A DNA stretch of 64,000 nucleotides from Methylobacterium oxalidis (GTDB lineage: Bacteria; Pseudomonadota; Alphaproteobacteria; Rhizobiales; Beijerinckiaceae), in assembly GCF_007992195.1 (NCBI RefSeq), contig NZ_BJZU01000050.1, positions 26,119 to 90,118 on the forward strand, in the 5' to 3' direction. Positions 1 to 7,749 of this stretch are shown in pieces (positions within the stretch are counted from its first letter, which is position 1; each line of letters opens with the position of its first letter). The position numbers and the translations under genes are program-made. The notes below the pieces were generated by a model. That model was given only the letters and a program-made list of their open reading frames with translations. It did no database searches and was not told the DNA's origin.

Positions 1-9
1 CGGGTGGTC

Positions 10-261
10 CTACTTGATCACGTAGGGGAGCAGGCCGAGGAAGCGGGAGCGCTTGATCGCCTGGGCGAGCTCGCGCTGCTTCTTGGCCGACACCGCCGTG
101 ATGCGCGACGGCACGATCTTGCCGCGCTCCGACACGTAGCGGGAGAGCAGCTTCACGTCCTTGTAGTCGATCTTCGGGGCGTTGGCGCCCGAGAAGGGGC
201 AGGTCTTGCGCCGACGGAAGAACGGACGACGGCCACCGCCGCCACCAGCACCGAATGCCAT
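10..261 (-). CDS. rpsR: 30S ribosomal protein S18
   Basis: Small-subunit ribosomal protein of 83 residues, the usual length for bacterial S18, which packs against S6 on the platform of the 30S subunit. After a Gly-rich start the protein shows the S18 core: RRKTCPFSG, then [16 protein letters not shown], then the basic segment around [20 protein letters not shown]. It starts 3 bases downstream of the rpsF stop on the same strand, the usual rpsF-rpsR order. rplI normally follows and would lie off the left edge of the window. Confidence 0.97.
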   Translation of the reverse strand: MAFGAGGGGGRRPFFRRRKTCPFSGANAPKIDYKDVKLLSRYVSERGKIVPSRITAVSAKKQRELAQAIKRSRFLGLLPYVIK

Positions 262-264
262 GAC

Positions 265-729
265 TTAGTTCTCCCCGCCGAAGTTGCGCTCAGGACGGTC
301 GCCGCGGTCGCCGCGGTCCCCACGGTCGCGGTCGCCGAAGCCGCCGCCGAAGCCGCCGTCATCGTCGCGGCGCCGGCCGCGGTCGCGATCCTTGCGGTCG
401 TCGCGGTCGCGCTTCTGCATCATCGCCGACGGCTCGGTCTCGAGCTCCTCGACGCGAATCGTCATGAAGCGCAGGACGTCCTCGGAGATCTGCATCTGGC
501 GCTCCATCTCGGCGAGAGCCGCCGGGGGAGCCTCGATGTTGAGGAGCGTGAAATGCGCCTTGCGGTTCTTCTTGATGCGGTAGGCGAGGGACTTCACGCC
601 CCACATCTCGATCTTGTCGACCTTGCCGCCGTTCTGCTCGATGACGCCCTTGTAGGTCTCGACCATGGTCTCGACCTGCTGGGACGTCACGTCCTGGCGC
701 GCCAGGAAGACGTGCTCGTATAAAGGCAT
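265..729 (-). CDS. rpsF: 30S ribosomal protein S6
   Basis: Ribosomal protein S6, partner of S18 on the 30S platform. I place the start at the ATG at 729 ([13 protein letters not shown]), giving 154 residues; the frame stays open upstream but that part has no S6 similarity. The ferredoxin-like S6 core covers about residues 1-100, with the typical segment [18 protein letters not shown] at 43-60. From about residue 105 there is a long charged tail of Arg-Asp and Gly repeats ([15 protein letters not shown] near the end), probably disordered. Such tails vary in length between alphaproteobacteria. It is the first gene of an rpsF-rpsR unit. Confidence 0.96.
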   Translation of the reverse strand: MPLYEHVFLARQDVTSQQVETMVETYKGVIEQNGGKVDKIEMWGVKSLAYRIKKNRKAHFTLLNIEAPPAALAEMERQMQISEDVLRFMTIRVEELETEPSAMMQKRDRDDRKDRDRGRRRDDDGGFGGGFGDRDRGDRGDRGDRPERNFGGEN

Positions 730-1135
730 TGCGGGCCCTTCAGCATGGATGGGGCCCGGCCGCACGCGTTGGGGCGGCGGGTTCGGGCCGGTTTCGTCAC
801 GCATTGCCCGGCGCCAAGCCCTTCGAGCCGTATGTGCAGGCCCGAGCGGTTGATCGAAGGCGGAGACACGGGACGACGGGTGCGAGACCCTGTGCCGCGA
901 GCGGCACCGTCCGTTCAGCCCCCAGCCGGAGCGAACGCGAGGTAGGGCCCATAGCGGATCCTCGCGCGATCCGCAAGGGCCGGGCCGCGGCACCGCACGC
1001 CGCGGATGGTCGAGGGGGCGGAGACTTCGCCGTGGCGGTGACTGCATCCGTGCGGTGCTCGCAAGCTCTTTTCGGAGAACCTTTCCAGGACTCGGCAGTT
1101 GAATGTGCCGGACATACTGGAAAGGAAACGCTTAC
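730..1135. other. Divergent intergenic region with three hairpins
   Basis: This 406-base gap separates rpsF (leftward) from a small secreted protein (rightward) and should hold promoters for both. No convincing ORF is seen. Three exact inverted repeats lie close together: 892-907 (arms GTGCCG/CGGCAC), 954-974 (arms GCGGATC/GATCCGC, 7-base loop) and 985-1005 (arms CCGCGGC/GCCGCGG, 7-base loop). They could fold in the leader of either gene or belong to a separate small RNA. I could not define a promoter with confidence. Confidence 0.5.
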
Positions 1136-1405
1136 ATGCGCACGAAGACCTTGGCCATTGCCGCCGGATTGATGTTCGCCGTGTCGGGCGCGGCCCTCGC
1201 GCAGACGACGGCGCCCGACAGCGCGCAGAAGAACCTGAACAATCCCGGAAGCGTGAAGAGCAACGCCGAGAAGGGCATGCCGGAGCGCGACGCGCCGGCC
1301 GCCACCGGCACCACCGCGGCGCCGGGCGCGCCCACGGTTCCGGGCGCCACCGCGCCGAGCCGCAGCACGACGCCGAACCCGGCCGAGCCGACGCCCCGGC
1401 GCTGA
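1136..1405 (+). CDS. Small secreted Ala/Pro/Thr-rich hypothetical protein
   Basis: An 89-residue protein of unknown function. The ATG at 1136 is chosen because AAAGGAAA lies just upstream and because a clean signal peptide then begins the protein: MRTK, a hydrophobic stretch (LAIAAGLMFAVSGAA) and a likely cleavage after ALA. The mature part is about 65 residues, rich in Ala, Pro, Thr and Gly, low in hydrophobics, and without cysteines; it looks disordered and periplasmic. It stands alone, with a strong hairpin 33 bases after its stop. I do not recognise a family. Confidence 0.72.
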   Translation: MRTKTLAIAAGLMFAVSGAALAQTTAPDSAQKNLNNPGSVKSNAEKGMPERDAPAATGTTAAPGAPTVPGATAPSRSTTPNPAEPTPRR

Positions 1406-1437
1406 GCCGCGACGCGTGAGCGGAGACTTGGAAGCGC

Positions 1438-1463
1438 GGAGGCCGGGTGAGAGCCCGGCCTCC
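1438..1463. terminator. Bidirectional hairpin terminator
   Basis: A perfect 10-bp stem (GGAGGCCGGG / CCCGGCCTCC) with a 6-base loop TGAGAG lies between two convergent genes (stops at 1405 and 1475). There is no U-run, so the call rests on stem strength and position. Confidence 0.75.
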
Positions 1464-1474
1464 GTCGCGCCCGG

Positions 1475-1849
1475 CTACTTCAGCGAGGCGGCGATGGCCT
1501 GCTGGATGCCGAGCACGTTGGCGCCGCGCTTGAGCGTGCGCTGAATCGGGTCGGGCCGGCCCGAGACCCAGATCTTCAGCTCCGAATCGAGATCGAAGCT
1601 GCCCGCCGTCTCGATCGAGAACGAGGTGATCGCCCGGTAGGGCACTGTCAGGTACTCGACCTTGCGGCCGGTCAGCCCCTGCTTGTCCACGAGGACGAGG
1701 CGGCGGTCGGTGAAGACCAGGAGATCGCGGATCACCTTGAAGGCGACGCGCACCGTCTCCCCCTCCGTCAGCACCCCGGCCATCTGGTCGCGCAGTTCGT
1801 CCGCGCCGAGATCGCTGCCGTGACCGAGCAGCCCGTCGAGAAAGCCCAT
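1475..1849 (-). CDS. PH-domain (bacterial PH, YvbH/bPH-type) protein
   Basis: A cytoplasmic 124-residue protein that is essentially one bacterial pleckstrin-homology domain. After an N-terminal helix ([18 protein letters not shown]) come the strands typical of the family: [21 protein letters not shown], then [20 protein letters not shown], then [22 protein letters not shown]-terminal helix ([15 protein letters not shown]) closes the fold. No signal peptide or membrane segment is present. The biological role of these domains is mostly unknown. It is monocistronic and convergent with the small secreted protein gene. Confidence 0.8.
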   Translation of the reverse strand: MGFLDGLLGHGSDLGADELRDQMAGVLTEGETVRVAFKVIRDLLVFTDRRLVLVDKQGLTGRKVEYLTVPYRAITSFSIETAGSFDLDSELKIWVSGRPDPIQRTLKRGANVLGIQQAIAASLK

Positions 1850-2012
1850 TTCCGCGTGTCCTCCGCCTCGCGCGCCTGGATATGGGACGAGCGGGGCCGC
1901 CTTGCACCCTCGGCGCTTTCAAGGGCGGGCGGGCTCGGATAGACGGGCGCGGTCGCGTGGGCCCGCACCGAAGCGGGCCCCGCCCCGGATCCATCCCCCG
2001 AGGACATCACCC

Positions 2013-2777
2013 GTGCCCGCCTCCCGCCTCCGCCTCGGCGTCAACATCGATCACGTCGCCACCGTCCGGAACGCCCGCGGCGGCGCCTATCCGGACCCGG
2101 TGCGGGCGGCCCGCCTCGCCGTGGAGGCCGGCGCCGACGGCATCACGGCGCACCTGCGCGAGGACCGCCGGCACATCCGCGACGCCGACATGCAGGCCCT
2201 CAAGGAGGTCCTGTCGGTGCCGCTCAACTACGAGATGGCGGCCACCGACGAGATGATCGCCATCGCCCTGCGCATCCGCCCGCACGCGGCCTGCCTCGTC
2301 CCGGAGAAGCGCGAGGAGCGCACCACCGAGGGGGGCCTCGACATCATCGGCGCCCGCGAGCACCTGAAGCCCCGCATCCGGGCCCTGTCCGAGGCCGGCA
2401 TCCGCGTCTCGCTCTTCGTGGAGCCCGAGGAGCGGGTGATGGAGGCGGCGCGCGTGCTCGGCGCGCCCGTGGTCGAGCTCCACACCGGCAGCTACTGCGA
2501 GGCCGTGATCGCGGGCGAGACCGCGCGCGTGGCGGACGAGCTCGCCCGCATCGCGCGGGCCGCCCGCTACGGGGCCGAGATCGGGCTGGAGATCCACGCG
2601 GGCCACGGCCTCACCGTCGACAGCGTCGGGCCGGTCGCGCGGCTGCCGCAGCTCGCCGAGCTCAACATCGGCCACGCCATCATCGCGGAGGCGATCTTCG
2701 TCGGCCTGCCCCAGGCGGTGCGCGACATGCGCGCGGCGATGGACGCCGCGCGGGCGGGTGCGGGGGAGGCGGCGTGA
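2013..2777 (+). CDS. pdxJ: Pyridoxine 5'-phosphate synthase
   Basis: Condenses 1-deoxy-D-xylulose 5-phosphate with 3-amino-2-oxopropyl phosphate to pyridoxine 5'-phosphate in vitamin B6 synthesis. I choose the GTG at 2013, preceded by GAGGA at 2000-2004; the frame is open further upstream, but 254 residues fits the family (about 240). The protein has the PdxJ opening [20 protein letters not shown], the [15 protein letters not shown] loop, FVEPEE, VELHTG and the late motif EIHAGHGLT followed by [11 protein letters not shown]. The stop overlaps the acpS start by 4 bases. The co-substrate DXP is also the substrate of Dxr, encoded at 17.4 kb. Confidence 0.97.
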   Translation: MPASRLRLGVNIDHVATVRNARGGAYPDPVRAARLAVEAGADGITAHLREDRRHIRDADMQALKEVLSVPLNYEMAATDEMIAIALRIRPHAACLVPEKREERTTEGGLDIIGAREHLKPRIRALSEAGIRVSLFVEPEERVMEAARVLGAPVVELHTGSYCEAVIAGETARVADELARIARAARYGAEIGLEIHAGHGLTVDSVGPVARLPQLAELNIGHAIIAEAIFVGLPQAVRDMRAAMDAARAGAGEAA

Positions 2778-3178
2778 TCCTCGGCATCGGCTCGGACCTC
2801 TGCGACATCCGCCGGATCGAGAGATCGATCGCGCGCTTCGGCGACCGCTTCACGCACCGCGTCTTCACGGACGGCGAGCGCCGCAGGAGCGACGCGCGCG
2901 CCGCCCGCGCGCCCTCGTATGCGCGCCGCTTCGCCGCCAAGGAAGCCTGCGCCAAGGCGCTCGGCACCGGCCTGAGCCACGGCGTCTTCTGGCGGGACAT
3001 GGAGGTCGTGAACCTGCCCGGCGGGCGCCCGACCCTGCGCCTCACCGGCGGCGCGCTGGCCCGGCTCGGCGCGATGACGCCCCCGGGGCACGAGGCGCGG
3101 GTGCATGTCAGCCTCACCGACGACCCTCCGCTCGCTCAGGCGTTCGTGATCATCGAGGCGGTGCCGAGCGGCCCGTGA
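2774..3178 (+). CDS. acpS: Holo-[acyl-carrier-protein] synthase
   Basis: Transfers 4'-phosphopantetheine from CoA to apo-ACP. The 134-residue protein begins at a GTG whose bases overlap the pdxJ stop, so the two are translationally coupled. The metal-binding Asp is D8 in GIGSDLCDI and the second acidic residue is E57 in [16 protein letters not shown], both in their standard contexts. The C-terminal strand segment [19 protein letters not shown] is also typical. It sits in the classic pdxJ-acpS-lepB-rnc-era order. Confidence 0.96.
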   Translation: MILGIGSDLCDIRRIERSIARFGDRFTHRVFTDGERRRSDARAARAPSYARRFAAKEACAKALGTGLSHGVFWRDMEVVNLPGGRPTLRLTGGALARLGAMTPPGHEARVHVSLTDDPPLAQAFVIIEAVPSGP

Positions 3179-3368
3179 GGTGGTGACCTGCCGCACGTGA
3201 GGTGGTGCCGTGCGGCACCTCGCGGGATTAGCCGGCGGCGTTCACGCGTTGCGGGCAATCCCGGCTTAGTCTAGACCGCCGCACGTAGCGGACAGGATCG
3301 CGGCAGGCTCCCCGCATTGCATGCCGATGGATCGGGCCGGAGGCCCTCGCCGAGGGGCTGGACGAATC

Positions 3369-4178
3369 ATGGAACGCGCACGCGTGGATCACGACACGAA
3401 GCACGAGATCCGGGCCGCCGATCCCGGTTCGACCGGGACCTGGGCCAGCATCCGCGAGACGCTGAAGGTCGGCATCCAAGCGCTGCTCATCGCGCTCGTG
3501 GTGCGGACGCTGCTGTTCCAGCCCTTCAACATCCCCTCGGGCTCGCTGGTGCCGACGCTCCTGATCGGCGACTACCTGTTCGTTTCGAAGTACTCCTACG
3601 GCTATTCGAAGTACTCGCTACCCTTGAGCGAATACATCCCGATGAAGTCGGACGGGCGCGTCTGGGCGGCCGAGCCGAAGCGCGGCGACATCGCCGTGTT
3701 CAAGCTGCCGAAGGACAACGCCACGGACTACATCAAGCGGGTGATCGGCCTGCCGGGCGACAAGATCCAGGTCGTCGACGGGGTCCTCAACATCAACGGC
3801 AAGCCGGTCAAGCGCGAGCGCATCGCCGATTACGAGACGATCGACCCCTACGGTCAGGCGGCCAAGGTGCCGCAGTACCTCGAGACCCTGCCGAACGGAA
3901 TCGTGCACCGCGTGATCGAGCGCGACGGCGACAACGGCTTCTGGGACAAGACCGAACTCTACACGGTGCCGCCCAACCACTACTTCATGATGGGCGACAA
4001 CCGCGACAATTCCACCGATTCCCGCGACCTCGCCAATGTCGGCTACGTACCCTTCGAGAACTTCGTCGGCCGCGCCGAGATGATCTTCTTCTCGATCGAC
4101 GAGGGCACGCCCGCCTGGCAGATCTGGAACTGGCCCGCCAAGGTCCGGTGGAACCGCATCTTCAACACCATCCACTGA
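3369..4178 (+). CDS. lepB: Signal peptidase I
   Basis: Membrane-bound serine protease that removes signal peptides from exported proteins. With the ATG at 3369 it has 269 residues; an in-frame ATG at 3321 would add 16 residues but has no clear ribosome-binding site. One membrane segment (about 34-50, GIQALLIALVVRTLLFQ) precedes the catalytic motif IPSGSLVPTLL, with nucleophile Ser59. The general-base lysine lies in DYIKRVIGLPGDKIQ, and the box MMGDNRDNSTDSR is present. The residue after the nucleophile is Leu rather than the common Met. The stop is 10 bases before rnc. Confidence 0.96.
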   Translation: MERARVDHDTKHEIRAADPGSTGTWASIRETLKVGIQALLIALVVRTLLFQPFNIPSGSLVPTLLIGDYLFVSKYSYGYSKYSLPLSEYIPMKSDGRVWAAEPKRGDIAVFKLPKDNATDYIKRVIGLPGDKIQVVDGVLNINGKPVKRERIADYETIDPYGQAAKVPQYLETLPNGIVHRVIERDGDNGFWDKTELYTVPPNHYFMMGDNRDNSTDSRDLANVGYVPFENFVGRAEMIFFSIDEGTPAWQIWNWPAKVRWNRIFNTIH

Positions 4179-4188
4179 CGGTGGCGCC

Positions 4189-4950
4189 TTGAACGACGCC
4201 GCGCGTCCCTCCAGCCGCGCGCGGCGCGCGCACAGGCCGAAGCCGCCCCTCTCCGACCTGGAGGAGCGTCTCGGGCACGCCTTCGCCGACCAGGAGTTGC
4301 TGACCCGGGCGCTCACGCACGTGAGCAAGGCCACGGGGCGGACCGGCAGCTACCAGCGCCTCGAGTTCCTCGGGGACCGTGTGCTCGGCCTCGCCATCGC
4401 GGACCTTCTCTACCGGGCCTTTCCGGAAGCCGACGAGGGCGAGCTGTCCCGCCGGCTCGCCGGGCTCGTGCGCCGGGAGACCTGCGCCGCCGTGGCCACC
4501 GCCTGGGACGTCGGCCCGCACCTCGTGCTCGGCCCCGGCGAAGTGATGGGCGGCGGGCGCCGCAACCAGACCATCCTCGCCGACGTCTGCGAGTCGATCC
4601 TCGGCGCGGTCTTCCTCGATGCCGGCTTCGGGCGGGCGCGGGACCTCGTTGAGGCCGCCTTCCGCCCTGGGGAGAAGACCGGCGCGCCGCGGGGCCGCGA
4701 CGCCAAGTCGGCCCTGCAGGAATGGGCGATGGGCCGCGGCCTCCCGATCCCCGTCTACGAGGTCGTCGAGCGCTCCGGGCCCGACCACGCCCCGCGCTTC
4801 CGCATCGCCGTGCGGGTCGAGGGCGTCGAGCCGGGCTACGGGGAGGGCACCTCGAAGCGCCTTGCCGAGCAGGAGGCGGCCCGCAGCGTGCTGGCGCGCG
4901 AGGGCATCGGTGCGGGCGCCCCCGAAACCAACCCGCCCGAGGCTGGTTGA
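4189..4950 (+). CDS. rnc: Ribonuclease III
   Basis: Double-strand-specific endoribonuclease that matures rRNA and other structured RNAs. The 253-residue protein starts at a TTG 10 bases after lepB. The catalytic domain carries the signature RLEFLGDRVLGLAIADLLY and the second acidic site DVCESILGAVFLDAG. A double-stranded-RNA-binding domain follows (SALQEWAMGRGLPIPVYEVV, then GYGEGTSKRLAEQEAARSVL). An Arg-rich N-terminal extension of about 20 residues and a short Pro/Thr tail are present. The order lepB-rnc-era is typical of alphaproteobacteria. Confidence 0.96.
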   Translation: MNDAARPSSRARRAHRPKPPLSDLEERLGHAFADQELLTRALTHVSKATGRTGSYQRLEFLGDRVLGLAIADLLYRAFPEADEGELSRRLAGLVRRETCAAVATAWDVGPHLVLGPGEVMGGGRRNQTILADVCESILGAVFLDAGFGRARDLVEAAFRPGEKTGAPRGRDAKSALQEWAMGRGLPIPVYEVVERSGPDHAPRFRIAVRVEGVEPGYGEGTSKRLAEQEAARSVLAREGIGAGAPETNPPEAG

Positions 4951-5010
4951 TGCTGCATCCCGCGCGCGACAGGTTGATGGGGCATCGCGCCCCGCTGAGG
5001 AACTGACCCG

Positions 5011-5997
5011 ATGGCCCGAGCGCCGCAGGACGAGACCCAGGACGAGACCGAAGAGGACGTGCCGTCTGGCCCGCAGATCCCGCCTCTGCCGGCGATGCCG
5101 GCCGACGCGCGCGCCGGCTTCGTCGCGTTGATCGGCGTGCCGAACGCCGGCAAGTCGACGCTTCTCAACAGCCTTGTCGGCACCAAGGTCTCGATCGTCT
5201 CGCGCAAGGTGCAGACGACGCGCGCCCTCGTGCGCGGCATCGCGATCGAGGGCAGCGCCCAGATCGTGCTCGTCGACACGCCCGGCATCTTCGCGCCGAA
5301 GCGCCGCCTCGACCGGGCGATGGTCCACTCCGCCTGGAGCGGGGCGGCCGACGCCGACGCGGTCTGCCTGCTGATCGATGCCCGCAAGGGCGTGGACGAG
5401 GAGGTGGAGGCGATCCTCGCCCGGCTCCCCGAGGTGCGCCGCCCGCGCATCCTCATCCTCAACAAGATCGACCTGATCCCGCGCGAGAAGCTTCTCGACC
5501 TCGCGGCCGGCCTCAACGGCCGGATGGCGTTCGCCCACACCTTCATGATCTCGGCGCTGAACGGCGACGGCGTCGCCGACCTGAAGCGCGCGCTCGCCGG
5601 CATGATGCCGCCCGGCCCCTGGCTCTACCCCGAGGATCAGGTCTCGGACGCGCCGATCCGCATGCTCGCGGCCGAGATCACTCGAGAGAAGATCTACGAC
5701 CGCCTGCACGAGGAGCTGCCCTACCGCTCCACCGTGGAGACCGACCAGTGGCAGGTGCGCCCGGACGGGTCGGTGCGCATCGAGCAGACGATCTTCGTCG
5801 AGCGCGAGAGCCAGCGCTCCATCGTGCTGGGCAAGGGCGGCCAGACCATCAAGGCGATCGGTCAGGCGGCCCGCCTCGAGATCGCCGAGGTGGCCGAGGC
5901 GAAGGTGCACCTGTTCCTGCACGTGAAGGTGCGCGAGAACTGGGCCGACGACCCGGCCCGCTACCGCGAGATGGGTCTCGAATTCCCCAAGGCCTGA
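5011..5997 (+). CDS. era: GTPase Era
   Basis: Ras-like GTPase that binds the 3' end of 16S rRNA during 30S maturation. The 328-residue protein has an acidic N-terminal extension, the P-loop GVPNAGKS at 42-49, the switch I region with TTRALVRG, the G3 motif DTPG at 89-92, the G4 motif NKID at 151-154 and the G5 segment ISALNGDG. A C-terminal KH domain follows, with the characteristic SIVLGKGGQTIKAIGQAAR. recO, which often follows era in this order, is absent; an rsmC-like gene comes next instead. Confidence 0.97.
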   Translation: MARAPQDETQDETEEDVPSGPQIPPLPAMPADARAGFVALIGVPNAGKSTLLNSLVGTKVSIVSRKVQTTRALVRGIAIEGSAQIVLVDTPGIFAPKRRLDRAMVHSAWSGAADADAVCLLIDARKGVDEEVEAILARLPEVRRPRILILNKIDLIPREKLLDLAAGLNGRMAFAHTFMISALNGDGVADLKRALAGMMPPGPWLYPEDQVSDAPIRMLAAEITREKIYDRLHEELPYRSTVETDQWQVRPDGSVRIEQTIFVERESQRSIVLGKGGQTIKAIGQAARLEIAEVAEAKVHLFLHVKVRENWADDPARYREMGLEFPKA

Positions 5998-6070
5998 AGC
6001 CCCCCGCGACGTCCGCGCGCAGGCCCGGATCCCGTCGAACCGACCCGCCGCGCGCCAAGTTCCGTCTCCG

Positions 6071-6991
6071 ATGCCCGTCCCGCCGATGCCCGCCGCCGTC
6101 TACGGCCTGCCCCCTGTCGGTCTCGCCGAGGTGCCGGAGGGCGCCCTCCAGCTCTCGCCCCTGATCCCCGGTTCGGCCCGGCTGGAGGATCGCGCCGAGG
6201 CGAGCCTCGACGGGCTCGCGATGCTGGCGCCCCCCGGCACCATCGAGCGCCGCTTCGTCCTCGCCCACGCCCTGCGGGCGCTGCGGCCGGGCGGGCGCCT
6301 GACGGCGCTGGCGCCCAAGGACAAGGGCGGCTCGCGCCTCGCGCGGGAGCTGCGCGACCTCGGCTGCGCGCCGGCCGACGAGCCGCGCCGCCACCACCGC
6401 ATCTGCACGCTCGCCCGCCCCGAGGGCGAGCTCCCGCTCGGGGCGGCGCTCGCGGAGGGCGCACCCCGCCACATCGAGAACCTTGCTCTCTGCACCCAGC
6501 CCGGCATCTTCTCCTGGGACCGGATCGATCCCGGCACGGCGCTCCTCCTGAGCGTGCTGCCGGCCCTCTCGGGGAGCGGCGCCGATCTCGGCTGCGGCCT
6601 CGGGATCCTGGCCCGCGCCCTCCTCGCCGGGCCCGCGGTGACGCGGCTCGTGCTCGTCGACATCGACCGGCGCGCCGTCGAGATGGCGCGGCGCAACGTC
6701 GGCGATCCGCGCGCCGAGTTCCGCTGGGCCGACCTGCGCACGCCCGATCCCGGCCTCGCCCGGCTCGACTTCGTGGTGATGAACCCGCCCTTCCACGACG
6801 GCGGTGCCGAGGACCAGACCCTCGGACAGACCTTCATCCGCCGCGCGGCCGAGAGCCTCCGGCCGGGCGGCGCGCTCTGGCTGACGGCGAACGCCCATCT
6901 GCCCTACGAGGCGGTGCTGCGGGCCTCCTTCCGCGGCGTGGCGCAGCGGGCGGCGGCCAACGGCTACAAGGTCTACGAGGCCACGGCATGA
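6071..6991 (+). CDS. RsmC-like 16S rRNA (guanine-N2) methyltransferase
   Basis: SAM-dependent methyltransferase of 306 residues resembling RsmC, which methylates G1207 of 16S rRNA in E. coli. The N-terminal half looks like the degenerate first methyltransferase domain (ALRPGGRLTALAPKDKGGSR). The C-terminal half is the active domain, with the SAM-binding segment GADLGCGLGILARAL, the acidic strand LVLVDIDRRAVEMARRN and the catalytic N238-P-P-F motif in MNPPFHDGG. The stop overlaps the start of the rsuA-like gene (ATGA), so two 16S rRNA modification genes are coupled. The exact target base is inferred from similarity. Confidence 0.85.
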   Translation: MPVPPMPAAVYGLPPVGLAEVPEGALQLSPLIPGSARLEDRAEASLDGLAMLAPPGTIERRFVLAHALRALRPGGRLTALAPKDKGGSRLARELRDLGCAPADEPRRHHRICTLARPEGELPLGAALAEGAPRHIENLALCTQPGIFSWDRIDPGTALLLSVLPALSGSGADLGCGLGILARALLAGPAVTRLVLVDIDRRAVEMARRNVGDPRAEFRWADLRTPDPGLARLDFVVMNPPFHDGGAEDQTLGQTFIRRAAESLRPGGALWLTANAHLPYEAVLRASFRGVAQRAAANGYKVYEATA

Positions 6992-7737
6992 GCGCGGGCA
7001 AGCCCGCCAGCCTGCGGCTCGACCGCCTGCTGGCCAATCTCGGCTACGGCTCCCGCCGCGAGATCGCGGGCCTCGCCCGCCACGGCCGCATCGTGCTCGA
7101 CGGTGTGCCCCTGCGCGAGGCCGACGGGCGGATCGCCGTGACGCCGGACCTGCCCGAGCGGATGAGCGTCGACGGGGAGCCGCTCGATCCGCCGCCGGGC
7201 CTCCTCCTGATGCTGCACAAGCCCGTCGGCGTCACCTGCTCGCACAAGGAGGCCGGGCCCCTGATCTACGGGCTGCTGCCGGGCCGCTGGCGCCGCCGGG
7301 ACCCCGCCATCTCGACGGTGGGACGCCTCGACAAGGAGACCTCGGGGCTGATCCTCCTCACCGACGACGGCGCGCTCCTGCACCGGATCATCTCGCCGAA
7401 GGCGAGCGTCGCGAAGCGCTACCAGGTCACCCTCGACCGGCCGCTGCGCGGCGACGAGGCCGCGACCTTCGCCTCGGGCACGCTGATGCTGGAGGGCGAG
7501 GACAGGCCGCTCCTGCCCGTCGCCATGGAGGTGCACGACGCGACCCGCGCCGCTGTCACCCTGACGGAGGGGCGCTACCATCAGGTCCGCCGGATGTTCG
7601 CGGCGGTCGGCAACCACGTCACGGCGCTCCACCGCGACCGGATCGGCGCCCTCGACCTGCCGGGCGACCTCGCGCCCGGCGCGTTCCGCCTCGCGGGGGG
7701 CGAAGACGTCGCGCGGATCTTCGCGGCCTCCACCTGA
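6988..7737 (+). CDS. rsuA: RsuA-family 16S rRNA pseudouridine synthase
   Basis: Converts a uridine in rRNA to pseudouridine; RsuA of E. coli acts on U516 of 16S rRNA. The 249-residue protein has an N-terminal S4 RNA-binding domain (LRLDRLLANLGYGSRREIA), then the catalytic domain with HKPVGVTCSHKE and the active-site motif GRLDKETSGLILLT (catalytic D115). The closing family motif EGRYHQVRRMFAAVGNHV is clear. The ATG overlaps the stop of the preceding methyltransferase gene. It could instead belong to a related RsuA-family specificity such as RluE or RluB, but the length and neighbour favour RsuA. Confidence 0.87.
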   Translation: MSAGKPASLRLDRLLANLGYGSRREIAGLARHGRIVLDGVPLREADGRIAVTPDLPERMSVDGEPLDPPPGLLLMLHKPVGVTCSHKEAGPLIYGLLPGRWRRRDPAISTVGRLDKETSGLILLTDDGALLHRIISPKASVAKRYQVTLDRPLRGDEAATFASGTLMLEGEDRPLLPVAMEVHDATRAAVTLTEGRYHQVRRMFAAVGNHVTALHRDRIGALDLPGDLAPGAFRLAGGEDVARIFAAST

Positions 7738-7749
7738 TCCCGTTCGCGG

